A stretch of DNA of 33,692 nucleotides from Desulfotignum sp. (lineage in GTDB: Bacteria > Desulfobacterota > Desulfobacteria > Desulfobacterales > Desulfobacteraceae), in contig JAABTO010000017.1 of NCBI GenBank assembly GCA_011389835.1, positions 1 through 33,692 of the forward strand. Reading direction: 5' to 3'. The translations under genes and the position numbers were made by a program. Shown here piece after piece: positions 1 to 9,013 of this stretch (the first letter of the stretch is position 1; the number at the start of each line of letters is the position of its first letter). The notes under the pieces were generated by a model that saw only the letters and a list, made by a program, of their open reading frames with translations, did not search any database and had not been told where the DNA came from.

Positions 1-1352
1 GCCGCCCCCAGGGCCGTGGTTTCCGTGACCCTGGGCCGGATCACATCCACGTTCAGGATATCGGCCTGGAACTGCATCAAAGTCCGGTTTTCCACCATGC
101 CGCCGTCCACTTTCAAGGCCTTGAGATTCAGACCCCGGCCCAGGTCTTTTGAAATGGCCGCCACAATATCCTTTGTCTGAAACGCACTGGCCTCCAGCAC
201 GGCCCGGGCGATATGGCCTTTGTTGGCAAACTGGGTCAGCCCGGTGATCACCCCTCTGGCATCGGACCGCCAGTATGGGGCGAACAGCCCGGAAAACGCA
301 GGCACGCAGTACACATCCCCGTTGTCTTCAACGGTGTTGGCCAGGGCTTCGATTTCCGGCGCAGAAGCGATCAGCCCCAGGTTGTCCCGGACCCACTGCA
401 CCAGGGCCCCGGCATAGGCAATGGACCCTTCCAGCGCATATACCGGTTTTTCTCCCTGTATCTGGTATCCCAGGGTGGTGAGCAGGCCGTGGCTGGAAAA
501 GATGATATTATGCCCGGTATTGAACAGCAGAAAACACCCGGTGCCATAGGTGTTTTTGGCTTCTCCGGGCGCAAAGCAGGTGTGGCCGAACAAAGCGGCC
601 TGCTGGTCTCCTAAAGCACCCCCTACCGTCACTTCCGCCCCTAAAGGGCCGGCGGCATCGGTCCTGCCCAGCGCGGCCGGGTCGGACGACGGCACAATGG
701 CCGGCAGGCAGTCCCGGGGAATTCCGAGAATTTTCAGAATATCCGGGTCCCAGTCCAGGGTGTTCAGGTTCATGAGCAGGGTCCGGGAGGCATTGGTCAC
801 ATCCGTGACATGGTTTCCTTTTCCCGGCCCGCCCGTGAGGTTCCAGATCACCCAGGTGTCCATGGTCCCGAACAGGGCAGACCCGTTTTCCACCGCCTGC
901 CGGACCGCGGGCACATGGTCCATCATCCATTTGATCTTGGGACCGGAAAAATAGGTGGCCGTGGGCAGGCCGGTCTGTTGCCGGAAGCAGTCTTTGCCGT
1001 ACACGGCATCCAGGTTCCGGCAGATCTCGTCACTTCTGGCGCACTGCCAGACAACGGCATGATGCAGTGGTTGCCCCGTGTGCCGGTCCCAGGCGGCCAC
1101 CGTCTCTCTCTGGTTGGTGATCCCGATGGCGGCCAGGTCCCTGCCGGTGAGACCGGCTTTTTTCAGTGCCTTTGTAATGACCGAGACGGTGTTGTCCCGG
1201 ATCTGGGCCGGATCATGGGCCACCCACCCGGGTTTTTCGCAGATCTGGTCATGTTCCATCCGGCTGACGGTCACCATGCCGCCTTCTTTGTCAAAAATGA
1301 TGAACCGGGTGCTGGTGGTGCCCTGGTCCACGGCGCCGAGATAGGATGTCAT
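1..1352 (-). CDS. glpK: Glycerol kinase, C-terminus cut by window edge
   Basis: ATP-dependent phosphorylation of glycerol to glycerol 3-phosphate in the cytoplasm. About 450 codons are present of a family usually near 495-500, so only the last tenth lies outside the window. The start is the ATG at 1352, preceded by AAGGAGG. The N-terminus carries the FGGY-kinase phosphate loop DQGTTSTR (residues 9-16). Further in are the NQRET motif near residue 80, [12 protein letters not shown] and the family-typical [12 protein letters not shown] stretch. It is the last visible gene of a minus-strand run behind a YbaK-like gene (28 bp gap). No facilitator (glpF) or glpD is visible on this side. Glycerol kinase rather than another FGGY sugar kinase is very likely, because the N-terminal half matches GlpK throughout. 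Confidence 0.93.
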   Translation of the reverse strand, partial: MTSYLGAVDQGTTSTRFIIFDKEGGMVTVSRMEHDQICEKPGWVAHDPAQIRDNTVSVITKALKKAGLTGRDLAAIGITNQRETVAAWDRHTGQPLHHAVVWQCARSDEICRNLDAVYGKDCFRQQTGLPTATYFSGPKIKWMMDHVPAVRQAVENGSALFGTMDTWVIWNLTGGPGKGNHVTDVTNASRTLLMNLNTLDWDPDILKILGIPRDCLPAIVPSSDPAALGRTDAAGPLGAEVTVGGALGDQQAALFGHTCFAPGEAKNTYGTGCFLLFNTGHNIIFSSHGLLTTLGYQIQGEKPVYALEGSIAYAGALVQWVRDNLGLIASAPEIEALANTVEDNGDVYCVPAFSGLFAPYWRSDARGVITGLTQFANKGHIARAVLEASAFQTKDIVAAISKDLGRGLNLKALKVDGGMVENRTLMQFQADILNVDVIRPRVTETTALGA

Positions 1353-1380
1353 GACATGCCTCCTTGTGACAATGTGTTTC

Positions 1381-1869
1381 CTACAACCGGATGATCTCAG
1401 GTGACTGGCCGCAGTGTTCCAGAAATGTCACCAGGTCCTGGGACCGGATGGTGGTGGTGGCGGTGTTTTCCAGGGGATGAAAATTCAGAAGCTCATGGGT
1501 CATCAGCTCTTCGTCCAGAACGATCTTGACCTCGTGATCCTTGATGTTGACTGCGGCAAACGGGGTGACAGCCCCCGGGATCATGCCCAGGACCTCCATG
1601 AGCAGGTCGGGCTTGGCAAACGACATGTTGTTGCCGCCAATTTTTTTGGCCACTTCCTTGATTTTGATGGGCTTGTCCGCCAGGGTCACCACCAGGAACA
1701 GGTTTTTTTTCTTGTCCTTGAAAAACAGGTTTTTGCTGTGGGCCCCCTCGATGCCGTGCTGGTGCTGAGCCGCCTCTTCCACGGTAAACACCGGAGGGTG
1801 TTCATGGTTGGTGTGTTCAATGCCGATATCGGACAACAGGGTGAGCAGTTCTTGCTGAGTCTGTAACAT
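1381..1869 (-). CDS. YbaK/ProX-type aminoacyl-tRNA deacylase
   Basis: 162-aa stand-alone editing domain of the YbaK / prolyl-tRNA synthetase-associated superfamily, which hydrolyses mischarged tRNA (often Ala-tRNAPro or Cys-tRNAPro). It resembles the PrdX/ProXp-ala branch: an N-terminal [11 protein letters not shown] segment, then [22 protein letters not shown], the G-x-x-x-P core [11 protein letters not shown] (about residues 95-105), and a late [12 protein letters not shown] strand. Length is normal for a free-standing deacylase. The ATG at 1869 has GAGG upstream. It lies between a TSUP transporter (40 bp upstream) and glpK (28 bp downstream) on the same strand; the association looks positional rather than functional. 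Substrate specificity cannot be read from the sequence. Confidence 0.85.
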   Translation of the reverse strand: MLQTQQELLTLLSDIGIEHTNHEHPPVFTVEEAAQHQHGIEGAHSKNLFFKDKKKNLFLVVTLADKPIKIKEVAKKIGGNNMSFAKPDLLMEVLGMIPGAVTPFAAVNIKDHEVKIVLDEELMTHELLNFHPLENTATTTIRSQDLVTFLEHCGQSPEIIRL

Positions 1870-1909
1870 GTTTTTCCTCTTTCATACGGTTTGGGGGCAG
1901 CGAATCTTG

Positions 1910-2674
1910 CTACCCGTAGTTCACATACATGAGCCGGACAATGGTGATAAACACCACGGTCAGAAAGAACGGCCGGATAAACACGGCCCCTCTCTGGATG
2001 GCCAGACCGGAACCGGCCCGGGCCCCGATAACCTGGCCGGCCGCCATGACCAGCCCGGCGGACCACAGCACGTTGCCGCCGATGATGAACACGGCCAGGG
2101 CCACGATATTGGACACAAAGTTCATCACCCGGGTGGTGCCCACGGCCCCGGTCATGTCCAGGCCCAGAAAAATAAGCAGCGCCCCGGTCCAGAAGGAGCC
2201 GGTACCCGGACCGAAAAAACCGTCGTAAAACCCCAGTCCGGTCCCGAACAGCACAAAAAACAGGTTTCGTCCCATTTTCGGGGCGGCTGGCTGCAATCCC
2301 AGGGTTTTTGAAAACAGGGTATAAAAAAATACCACCAGAAGCAAGACCGGAATCAGGTGCCTGATGAACCCGGAATCCATGTGCTGGATAATCACCGCCC
2401 CGATGACTGCCCCGCAGAAAGTGAATGCCATGCCGACCCAGCACTGGCGGATATCCACCAGGCCTTTGGAAATGAAATTGACGGCAGCGGACAGGGTTCC
2501 GAAACTGCCCTGAAGCTTGTTTGTGCCCAAAGCCACGGCCGGGGGCAGGCCCACAGCCAGCAGGGCCGGCAGGGCGATCAGCCCGCCCCCGCCGGCAATG
2601 GCATCCACAAAACCGGCACACAGGCCGGTGGCAAACAAGATGCCGAAACTGATCAGTGACAGGTCTTCTATCAC
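1910..2674 (-). CDS. TauE/SafE (TSUP) family membrane transporter
   Basis: 254-aa integral membrane protein of the sulfite/organosulfonate exporter (TSUP) family. It begins with a hydrophobic helix followed by GFVDAIAGGGGLIALPALL, the family hallmark (about residues 22-40). It then shows LGTNKLQGSFGTLSAA (about 51-66) and a second-half repeat around GFYDGFFGPGTGSFWTGALL (about 152-171), which is the internal duplication typical of TSUP. About eight membrane segments are expected. The start is a GTG at 2674 without a convincing ribosome binding site, so the N-terminus is uncertain by a few residues. It follows the RpiR-type regulator gene on the same strand. The transported anion cannot be deduced; export of sulfite or a sulfonate is only a family-level expectation. 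Confidence 0.88.
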   Translation of the reverse strand: MIEDLSLISFGILFATGLCAGFVDAIAGGGGLIALPALLAVGLPPAVALGTNKLQGSFGTLSAAVNFISKGLVDIRQCWVGMAFTFCGAVIGAVIIQHMDSGFIRHLIPVLLLVVFFYTLFSKTLGLQPAAPKMGRNLFFVLFGTGLGFYDGFFGPGTGSFWTGALLIFLGLDMTGAVGTTRVMNFVSNIVALAVFIIGGNVLWSAGLVMAAGQVIGARAGSGLAIQRGAVFIRPFFLTVVFITIVRLMYVNYG

Positions 2675-2746
2675 AACACACCACGGCGATTACCAGGGAT
2701 CGTGCCGCAAACCGCCTGATCCCGCCTGCCTGTCCGGCACGGCCTG

Positions 2747-3655
2747 TTACTTGGGATCGATGTTGAACAGCAGGTCATTTTCCAGATACACCTGTTCAAG
2801 TTGTTCCTGATAATCCCGCAACGCTTCGCCTTTTCGGTGGGCCAGTTCCTGAACCATATACTGGATCACCGCCAGCATGCCCGAGACATTGCCGATAAAG
2901 GGGATGGACTTGGACGGCACAACCAAAGACAGGTGGGCAAAGGGAATCACCGGTGAGATGCTGGAGTCGGTGAGCGCCAGCAGGGTGTGGCCGCACCGCC
3001 GGATCATCTTGCTCAGTTTGATCAGCTCGTTTGGATACCGGGTGGTGGCGGTGAGGATCACCACGCTCTGGGACGGGGCATTGGCCAGCATGTCCATGGC
3101 CGTGGAGTCGCTGCCCCTGAGAATCTGGACCCCCTTGCGTACCTTGGTCAATGACCAGCCCAGGTAGTAGGCGAACGTGTAGGACAGCCGGGAGCCGGTG
3201 ACATAGATGAACGGGGTGGTGTCCATGTGGGTGATGAACTGGTTCATACGCGCCACATCGATGTTTTCGTACAGGTATTTCAGGTTGTTGAGTTCCTCTA
3301 AAATTCCCCGGTGAAGCCGGTCCAGCCCGGGGGCGTCAATGCCTTTGAGGTTGACCCGGTCGGGCAGGCTCAAGCCGGTATTGATGAAATCCTTGAGCGC
3401 GTCCTGGAAATCCGAGTATCCTTTATATCCCAGGGTGGCCACGAACCGCACCACCGTGGCTTCACTGACTTCACAGGCTTCCGCCAGCTCCTTGGTGGTC
3501 ATGAACACCACCTTGGCCGGGTTGAGCATGATATAGGTGCCAAGGGCCTGGGCTTTGGGGGTCAAAGAATCCAGTTTGCTGGAAATATCATCTATCACGG
3601 GGTGTGATGCCAAATCATTCATTGTAACAGCCTTATTTAAAAAGGGTTTTGTCAT
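2747..3655 (-). CDS. MurR/RpiR-family transcriptional regulator
   Basis: 302-aa regulator with an N-terminal HTH_6 domain (about residues 25-90, including TTKELAEACEVSEATVVRFVATLG) and a C-terminal SIS domain (about 130-270) that in this family senses a phosphosugar or other small ligand. It is transcribed away from soxB, with about 170 bp between the two starts. A promoter (TTGACA, 16 bp, TTAAAT) sits about 30 bp upstream of the ATG at 3655. An alternative ATG at 3622 (MNDLAS) has a weak AAGG and cannot be excluded. Its position makes it the prime candidate regulator of the sarcosine-oxidase operon. RpiR proteins are mostly known from sugar metabolism, but members controlling amine or amino-acid catabolism exist. 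The inverted half-sites at 3726-3778 may be its operator; that is inference. Confidence 0.9.
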   Translation of the reverse strand: MTKPFLNKAVTMNDLASHPVIDDISSKLDSLTPKAQALGTYIMLNPAKVVFMTTKELAEACEVSEATVVRFVATLGYKGYSDFQDALKDFINTGLSLPDRVNLKGIDAPGLDRLHRGILEELNNLKYLYENIDVARMNQFITHMDTTPFIYVTGSRLSYTFAYYLGWSLTKVRKGVQILRGSDSTAMDMLANAPSQSVVILTATTRYPNELIKLSKMIRRCGHTLLALTDSSISPVIPFAHLSLVVPSKSIPFIGNVSGMLAVIQYMVQELAHRKGEALRDYQEQLEQVYLENDLLFNIDPK

Positions 3656-3691
3656 GGATGGATCGTTTTGTATTTTCCTGATTTTATTGAG

Positions 3692-3719
3692 ATTTAATCC
3701 AAATGAATTTTTTTGTCAA
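3692..3719 (-). promoter_or_regulatory. Probable sigma-70 promoter of the RpiR-type regulator
   Basis: Read on the minus strand: a perfect TTGACA (3719-3714), a 16-bp spacer and TTAAAT (3697-3692; four of six consensus positions). The predicted transcript start near 3685 leaves a leader of about 30 nt before the ATG at 3655. The region is AT-rich compared with flanking genes. Confidence 0.5.
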
Positions 3720-3725
3720 GCGCAA

Positions 3726-3778
3726 ATGAAAGAAAAACTATCATTTTTTAATAAAGTTCTTGACATGATTTCTTTCAT
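3726..3778. promoter_or_regulatory. Inverted half-sites in the rpiR-soxB intergenic region (candidate operator)
   Basis: ATGAAAGAAA at 3726-3735 is repeated as its exact reverse complement TTTCTTTCAT at 3769-3778, 33 bp apart. The pair lies between the divergent regulator promoter and the sox promoter. GAAA/TTTC-type half-sites are common for RpiR-family proteins. The pairing is seen directly; the assignment as operator is inference. Confidence 0.4.
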
Positions 3779-3784
3779 AGCGTA

Positions 3785-3813
3785 TTGACAAACTGGGTAT
3801 GTCGAAAAATAAT
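3785..3813 (+). promoter_or_regulatory. Probable sigma-70 promoter of the sox-etf operon
   Basis: TTGACA (3785-3790), exactly 17 bp, then AATAAT (3808-3813; five of six). The transcript start would fall near 3820. Only about 6 nt would then precede the ATG at 3826, but about 21 nt precede the ATG at 3841, which has GAGAAGG just upstream. This hints that translation of soxB may begin at 3841. No -24/-12 element was found here although a sigma-54 activator is encoded at the operon's end. Confidence 0.55.
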
Positions 3814-3825
3814 AACAATATCTAA

Positions 3826-5064
3826 ATGAAGAGAAGGCCAATGTTTTTGAAAAACAAACCCATGTGGGGCAAAAAAACCAAATTGAAATCAAGTTATGAT
3901 GTGGTTCTCATCGGGGGCGGACTTCACAGTCTGGCCACCGCGTACTACCTGGCCAAAGAGCATGGCATCACCGATATAGCGATCATTGAAAAGAACTATA
4001 TCGGATACGGCGGTGCCGGCAGGAACACGGCTATTGTGCGCGCCAATCAGCGGACCCAGCACAATGTGCCGCTTTACAAGGAAGCCCTGGACCTGTGGCC
4101 GGTTCTCACCAAGGAACTGGATTACAACCTGATGTTCAACAACTGCGGGAACCTCAACCTCATGCATTCCGAGGCCGCCATGAACGCAGCCCGCATGAAC
4201 ATTGCCACAGCCCAGTTCCATGGGGTGGAATCCCATCTGATCGATGCCAAGGAAGCCAAGGAGCTGGTGCCGGCATTGAATATTTCCGAGGACATCACCT
4301 TTCCCATCCACGGGGCCATGTATCATCCGCCAGGCGGTGTGGTGCGGCATGACGCAGTGGTCTGGGGACTGGCCAAAGGGGCGGCCAAAATGGGCGTGGA
4401 GATTCATCAGCAGACCGAAGCCACGGATATTACCACCAAAAACGGCAAAGTCACGGCCGTGGTCACCAACAGGGGTGTCATCAATACCAAACAGGTAATG
4501 ATTTCCGCGGGCGGGTATTCCGCTGCCCTGATTCATGGATTTCTGGGCATCAAGCTGCCCATCTCCGTGTTGACCATCCAGGCCATGGTGACCCAGCCCC
4601 TCAAACCCATTCTGGATCATGTGGTCTCTTCCGGTGCCTACCACTGCTATGCCAACCAGACCCTGAAAGGCGAGATCGCCACCGGCGCCCACATGGATCC
4701 GTGGCCCAACTACACCACCCTGAACACGGCCCACTACATCAAACACCAGGCCGAGGCCCTGTCCGAATTTCTGCCGGCTCTGCGCGGTGTCCGGTTCATG
4801 AGAATCTGGGGCGGTCTGGCGGACATGACCCCGGACATGGCCCCCATCATGGACGGCAACGAACAGGTGGAAGGCTTTTTCATGGACTGCGGCTGGGGAT
4901 ATTTCGGATTCAAGTCCTGTTCCGCCGTGGGACGGCACATGGCCAGCTTCATGGCCACCAACACCTGTCCCGACATACTCAAACCCTTTGCCCTGAAACG
5001 GTACCAGGAGCACAAGCTCATGGGTGAGACTGCCGCGCTGATGAGCTACAGCCCGGACAATTAA
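3826..5064 (+). CDS. soxB: Sarcosine oxidase beta subunit-like FAD/FMN oxidoreductase
   Basis: Catalytic flavoprotein subunit of the heterotetrameric sarcosine oxidase family: it oxidises the N-methyl amine, and the methylene group is handed to the alpha subunit. It is 412 aa from the ATG at 3826 and of normal length. A dinucleotide-binding fold opens with VVLIGGGLHSLATAYYL (about 26-42); the last glycine of GxGxxG is replaced by Ser. The sequence GGVVRHDAVVWG places a His at residue 175, the position that carries the covalent FMN in characterised SoxB proteins. The C-terminal CGWGYFGFKSCSAVG matches the family. Start choice is open: 3826 has no ribosome site, while 3841 has GAGAAGG at short spacing. 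First gene of soxB-D-A-G, in canonical order. In an anaerobe it probably acts as a dehydrogenase rather than an oxidase. Confidence 0.9.
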   Translation: MKRRPMFLKNKPMWGKKTKLKSSYDVVLIGGGLHSLATAYYLAKEHGITDIAIIEKNYIGYGGAGRNTAIVRANQRTQHNVPLYKEALDLWPVLTKELDYNLMFNNCGNLNLMHSEAAMNAARMNIATAQFHGVESHLIDAKEAKELVPALNISEDITFPIHGAMYHPPGGVVRHDAVVWGLAKGAAKMGVEIHQQTEATDITTKNGKVTAVVTNRGVINTKQVMISAGGYSAALIHGFLGIKLPISVLTIQAMVTQPLKPILDHVVSSGAYHCYANQTLKGEIATGAHMDPWPNYTTLNTAHYIKHQAEALSEFLPALRGVRFMRIWGGLADMTPDMAPIMDGNEQVEGFFMDCGWGYFGFKSCSAVGRHMASFMATNTCPDILKPFALKRYQEHKLMGETAALMSYSPDN

Positions 5065-5107
5065 ACCAGCTGAACAAAATATTGACGAGATTCAAGGAGA
5101 AGATACG

Positions 5108-5368
5108 ATGGCGTTGACAATTACATGTCCGATATGCGGTAAAAGAAACGGATATGAGTTCCGCTACGGCGGAGAGGAAAAAGGTCCCAGACCTGATGAA
5201 AAAGACCTGACCCCTGAAAGCTGGTGCGATTATGTCCACATGAACAAGTGCGTGGCAGGCGTGCAGCAGGAATGGTGGTTTCACCGGGATGGATGCGGTT
5301 CATGGTTTACCATCTTCCGGGATACGACGACAAACCTTGAAAAGGAAACACCGGAGGCACAAGAATGA
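5108..5368 (+). CDS. soxD: Sarcosine oxidase delta subunit-like zinc protein
   Basis: 86-aa small structural subunit of the heterotetrameric sarcosine oxidase complex. The family's zinc ligands are present: CPIC (Cys7, Cys10) and EWWFHRDGC (His59, Cys63), followed by the typical WF-x3-RDT stretch. It also has two cysteines and a histidine around residues 40-48 (WCDYVHMNKC) that are not part of the usual ligand set. It starts at ATG 5108 with AAGGAGA upstream. Its stop overlaps the soxA start (ATGATG/TGA at 5365-5370), indicating translational coupling. Its position between soxB and soxA is canonical. Confidence 0.92.
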   Translation: MALTITCPICGKRNGYEFRYGGEEKGPRPDEKDLTPESWCDYVHMNKCVAGVQQEWWFHRDGCGSWFTIFRDTTTNLEKETPEAQE

Positions 5369-8286
5369 TGTCCAGATTCAATCATCTGCCCACATTGAAA
5401 ATTGATACAAGTGATAAAATCCCTTTTACATATAGGGGGAAAACTTACTACGGCACCAAAGGGGACACCGTTGCCACCGCCCTTTATGCCAATGGGGTCA
5501 GAATTTATGCCAGAAGCTTGAAGTACCATCGCCCCAGAGGGCTTTACAGCATGGACGGGGAATGTTCCAACACCATGATGGAAATCAACGGGACCCCCAA
5601 TGTCCGCACGGAAACCACCCTGCTCAAACCCGGCATGGTGATTAAAGAGCAGAACGTCAAGGGCTCTGCCAAAAATGACATGCTGGGATTCCTCGACAAG
5701 ATGGACTGGGCCATGCCGGCCGGGTTCTATTACGACACCATGCACAAACCCGCCAAAATCTGGCCCGTGGCCATGAAGCAGATCCGCAAGGCCGCCGGTA
5801 TCGGCAAGCTGTCCCCGGACCACCACATGCCCGGCAAATATGATGAAATCTATCCCACCTGTGATGTGTGTGTGATCGGCGGGGGACCCGCCGGCATGAA
5901 AGCGGCCCTGGCAGCCGCTGAAAAAGGGCTTCGGGTGATTCTCATCGAAAACCGGCCCTGGCTGGGGGGGCATTTTGACTACCGCACCACTGAATATGTC
6001 AACCGTCAGACCCATCACGACCGGGCCGTACAACTGGCAAAGGAAGTGGAAAATACCGACAATATCCGAGTGTTCACCCATACGGCCAATGTGGGGACAT
6101 ACAACAACAACCTGATCACCGGGTTCCAGGTGGGCACGGAAAAAGACAGTTTCACGGAACGGTACATTGAAATCCGGGCCAACAGCGTGGTGGTGGCCAC
6201 CGGATGCATCGAGCGGCCGCTGCTGTTTGAAAACAATGAACGTCCAGGGGTCATGCAGGCCGGATGCGCCCTGCGTCTGGCCAACACCTATGGACTGCTG
6301 CCCGGCAAGACCGGGGTGTTTTCCATCGGGCATGACCTGGGGCTGGAAGCGGCTGTGGCGCTTCATGATCTGGGCATGACCATTCCGATGATCGCCGATA
6401 TCCGGCAAGACGGACAGGATCCGTCCCTGGTCAAGGCCTTGGCGGACCGGAAAATTCCCCTTCAAAGGGGATGGGTCGCCATTGAAGTCCACGGCAAAAA
6501 ACAGGTGCAAAAAGTCACCTTGAAAAGCGTGGACGGCGCCGTGGGAAAAACCGTTGACTGTGACGTGCTGGTGGCATCCGCCGGATTTACGCCACTGACC
6601 GGGCCGCTGGTGGTGAATCAGGCAAAGCAGAAATATGACCCGCATACCAATTTTTTCCTGCCCACGGACCTGCCCAGAAAAATGCATGCCGCCGGCCGCC
6701 TGCTGGGATTTGAAAACAGCCGCACCATCGAAGCCTCCGGTCATCTGGCCGGAATCCAGGCAGCCTATGATTGTGAGAGCTGTTCCATTGCCGATCTGGG
6801 GGAGGCCAAAAAAGCCATGGAATCCCTGCCGGGTCCGGCACGGGGCACCAAACTGGTCATGGCACCGGTCAAGGGCAGAAAAACCTTTATCTGCTTTGAT
6901 GAAGACACCAGCATTAAAAATATCAAGCAATCAATCGACAAGGGATTCGATGTGCCCGAGCTGATCAAGCGGTTCTCCGGTGCAGGGCTCGGACCCGGCC
7001 AGGCCGGTATTCCCGGGCACAACCTGCCGCTGTTCACCGCCAGATATCAGGCCCTGCCGGACATCAAGATCCGGCCCACCACGGTGCGGCCGCCCCTGGT
7101 GCCCACATTGATCGCCACGTATGCCGGTACCAACCACACCATGCTCAAAAGAACCCCCATCGACGATCTGCAGCGCAAGGACGGCGGGATCTTCAGGAAC
7201 ATCGGCGTGTGGCAGCGGGCCAGATATTTTTCCAGGGACTTTACCGCTAAAAAAGAGATCGAAAATGTCCGGAACAACGTGGGCATGCTGGACGGCTCCA
7301 CCCTGGGAAAATTCCGGATCCACGGACCTGACGCATTGAACGCCCTGCAGCGGGTCTATGTGTCGGATCTGTCCAAGATCAAGGAAGGCCGGGTCAAATA
7401 CACAGCCATGTGCAATGACGACGGATGTGTCATCGATGACGGCGTGGTGATCAAGCTGGGGGAAAACGATTACTATTTCTCCACCTCCACGGGCAGGGCC
7501 GGACAGACCATCGAATGGATCCGTTACCACACCCGGTACGACAACTGGGATTTCTCTCTGGTGAACCTGACGGATGCCATGGGTGTGATCAACCTGTCCG
7601 GCCCCAATGCCAGAAAGGTGCTGGAAAAGGTGGTGGATATCGATGTGTCCAACGAAGGGTTCGGGTTCAGTGAATACAAGGAGTTTCTGGTGGCCGATAC
7701 CATCCCGGTCAAGGCCATGCGTCTGGGGTTTGTGGGGGAATTGTCCTATGAGCTGCATGTCTCCGCCTCCTATATGAAAGCCTTGTGGCTGATGCTCTGG
7801 GAAGCGGGCAAGGAGTTCAAGATCCAGAATTTCGGCGTGGAAGCCCAGAACGTGCTGCGCATGGAAAAATGCCATGTCATCCTGGGCCAGGAATCGGAAC
7901 AGCGCACCAACCTGCTGGATATCGGCATGGGATTTCTCTGGGCACGCAAGAAAACCGGGTACAAGACCGTGGGCGTGGCGGCCCTGGCCCAGGCGCAACA
8001 GGACAACACCCGCCTGAAACTGGTGGGGTTCAAGATGGAAAACAACGGCCGGGCCCCCAGAGACGGGGCTTTGATCGTGGACGATCGGATCCGGGGACAT
8101 GTGTGCACCGCCAGAAACAGTTTTTCACTCAACGAAGCCGTGGGTATGGCCCTGGTGGAAGGCGACATGAGCCAGGTCGGCACCCGGCTGGCATTTTACG
8201 AGGATGAATGCAACGGCGAGCTGATTTACGGCACGGTGGTGGAAACCCCGTTCTATGATCCGTCCGGACAACGCATGAAAATGTAA
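5365..8286 (+). CDS. soxA: Sarcosine oxidase alpha subunit-like, NAD- and folate-binding
   Basis: 973-aa large subunit. Domains in order: an N-terminal ferredoxin-like fold (about 10-100; SLKYHRPRGLYSMDGECS, without a full set of cluster cysteines), a linker, a dinucleotide fold opening GGGPAG (172-177) with VVVATG near 275-280, a BFD-like segment (about 505-550), and a C-terminal GcvT/aminomethyltransferase domain (about 575-970) that in this family binds tetrahydrofolate and yields 5,10-methylene-THF. In the BFD-like segment the cysteines that hold [2Fe-2S] in related proteins are absent (FICFDEDTS, GPGQAG), as in classical SoxA. GGAGG precedes the start; ATG 5365 and ATG 5368 are both possible. 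In a sulfate reducer the methylene-THF could be oxidised through the Wood-Ljungdahl methyl branch (inference). Confidence 0.93.
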   Translation: MMSRFNHLPTLKIDTSDKIPFTYRGKTYYGTKGDTVATALYANGVRIYARSLKYHRPRGLYSMDGECSNTMMEINGTPNVRTETTLLKPGMVIKEQNVKGSAKNDMLGFLDKMDWAMPAGFYYDTMHKPAKIWPVAMKQIRKAAGIGKLSPDHHMPGKYDEIYPTCDVCVIGGGPAGMKAALAAAEKGLRVILIENRPWLGGHFDYRTTEYVNRQTHHDRAVQLAKEVENTDNIRVFTHTANVGTYNNNLITGFQVGTEKDSFTERYIEIRANSVVVATGCIERPLLFENNERPGVMQAGCALRLANTYGLLPGKTGVFSIGHDLGLEAAVALHDLGMTIPMIADIRQDGQDPSLVKALADRKIPLQRGWVAIEVHGKKQVQKVTLKSVDGAVGKTVDCDVLVASAGFTPLTGPLVVNQAKQKYDPHTNFFLPTDLPRKMHAAGRLLGFENSRTIEASGHLAGIQAAYDCESCSIADLGEAKKAMESLPGPARGTKLVMAPVKGRKTFICFDEDTSIKNIKQSIDKGFDVPELIKRFSGAGLGPGQAGIPGHNLPLFTARYQALPDIKIRPTTVRPPLVPTLIATYAGTNHTMLKRTPIDDLQRKDGGIFRNIGVWQRARYFSRDFTAKKEIENVRNNVGMLDGSTLGKFRIHGPDALNALQRVYVSDLSKIKEGRVKYTAMCNDDGCVIDDGVVIKLGENDYYFSTSTGRAGQTIEWIRYHTRYDNWDFSLVNLTDAMGVINLSGPNARKVLEKVVDIDVSNEGFGFSEYKEFLVADTIPVKAMRLGFVGELSYELHVSASYMKALWLMLWEAGKEFKIQNFGVEAQNVLRMEKCHVILGQESEQRTNLLDIGMGFLWARKKTGYKTVGVAALAQAQQDNTRLKLVGFKMENNGRAPRDGALIVDDRIRGHVCTARNSFSLNEAVGMALVEGDMSQVGTRLAFYEDECNGELIYGTVVETPFYDPSGQRMKM

Positions 8287-8299
8287 GGAAATCATACAC

Positions 8300-8932
8300 A
8301 TGAAAGACATTAAAAGATACTCACCGGTGGAGTTCAAGGTAACACCGCTCAAAATCGAAAACCGGGACCACTGGGATGTGGTCCTGGAATACCATAACGA
8401 AGGGGACGGCCCCTGGCTGGTGGATCTGTGTCACCGGCCCCGGCTGGACCTGCAGACCGGTCACTTGAATGTGAAAAAACCGTTTGGGATCACCATCCCC
8501 GCTATCCCCGGACAGTCGGTGCTGGAAAAAGGGTTTCTGATCAACCGCATGAACCGGATCCAGAGTTCCATTTATCATCTGGGTGGCGATGCCGTCGAGA
8601 TACCCAATGAGACCGAATACACGGACGTAACCGAAGCAACCGTGTTTCTGGCCATCATCGGTGCGCCCGTGTTTGCCATCTGTGAAAAACTCTCATCCCT
8701 GGATTTCCGGGACAAAACCCGGGAAACCCCGTTTCTGCTCCAGGGTCCGTTTTCCCATGTTCCCTGCCAGATCGTGACACTGAGCCGGGATGGGGAAAAA
8801 TCCGGTATGGTGCTCACCTGTTCCCGGGGGTATGCCAAGGACATGGTGGATGCCATTGTTCACGCGGGCGAGGAGTTCGGCCTCAAACCGGCCGGTGAAA
8901 AACGGTTCAGTGACTGGATCGACAGCTTGTAA
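8300..8932 (+). CDS. soxG: Sarcosine oxidase gamma subunit-like protein
   Basis: 210-aa protein 13 bp after soxA, completing the canonical B-D-A-G order. SoxG is related to the GcvT N-terminal fold and caps the alpha subunit in the complex; it has no catalytic residues of its own. Sequence similarity in this family is low. Here the call rests mainly on gene order, length (usual range about 180-210) and late-domain features such as CEKLSSLDFRDK and VLTCSRGYAKDMVDAIVHAGEEFG. A GC-rich hairpin follows directly after the stop. Confidence 0.8.
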   Translation: MKDIKRYSPVEFKVTPLKIENRDHWDVVLEYHNEGDGPWLVDLCHRPRLDLQTGHLNVKKPFGITIPAIPGQSVLEKGFLINRMNRIQSSIYHLGGDAVEIPNETEYTDVTEATVFLAIIGAPVFAICEKLSSLDFRDKTRETPFLLQGPFSHVPCQIVTLSRDGEKSGMVLTCSRGYAKDMVDAIVHAGEEFGLKPAGEKRFSDWIDSL

Positions 8933-8938
8933 TCAAAC

Positions 8939-8959
8939 AGCCCGGGCGGTTCCCGGGCT
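8939..8959 (+). terminator. Intercistronic GC-rich hairpin after soxG
   Basis: Perfect 8-bp stem, AGCCCGGG pairing with CCCGGGCT around a CGGTT loop, followed only by TTTAA. It begins six bases after the soxG stop. The U-tract is too short for a strong terminator, so partial termination or 3'-end protection of the soxBDAG message is more likely. Confidence 0.6.
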
Positions 8960-8976
8960 TTAACCAATGATAAACA

Positions 8977-8992
8977 GGGTCTGACAAGACCC
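8977..8992 (+). repeat. Short inverted repeat upstream of the DAO-type flavoprotein gene
   Basis: GGGTCT (8977-8982) and AGACCC (8987-8992) around a GACA loop, just before the GGAG ribosome site of the gene at 9014. It could form a small leader hairpin or be a protein site; no function can be assigned. Confidence 0.35.
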
Positions 8993-9013
8993 GAGTATTC
9001 AAGGAGAAAACAC

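Noticed and set aside
3760-3788. Second TTGACA (3760-3765) as the sox promoter
   Set aside because: At 17 bp it meets TATTGA, a poorer -10 than the AATAAT reached from the TTGACA at 3785; it could be an accessory site but is not called.
5281-6930. Long minus-strand open frame (549 codons) opposite soxD/soxA
   Set aside because: Shadow of soxA: rich in His/Gly/Phe, no family features, whereas soxA shows clear domains in the opposite frame. The same holds for 3889-5013, 6931-8100 and 9458-10387.
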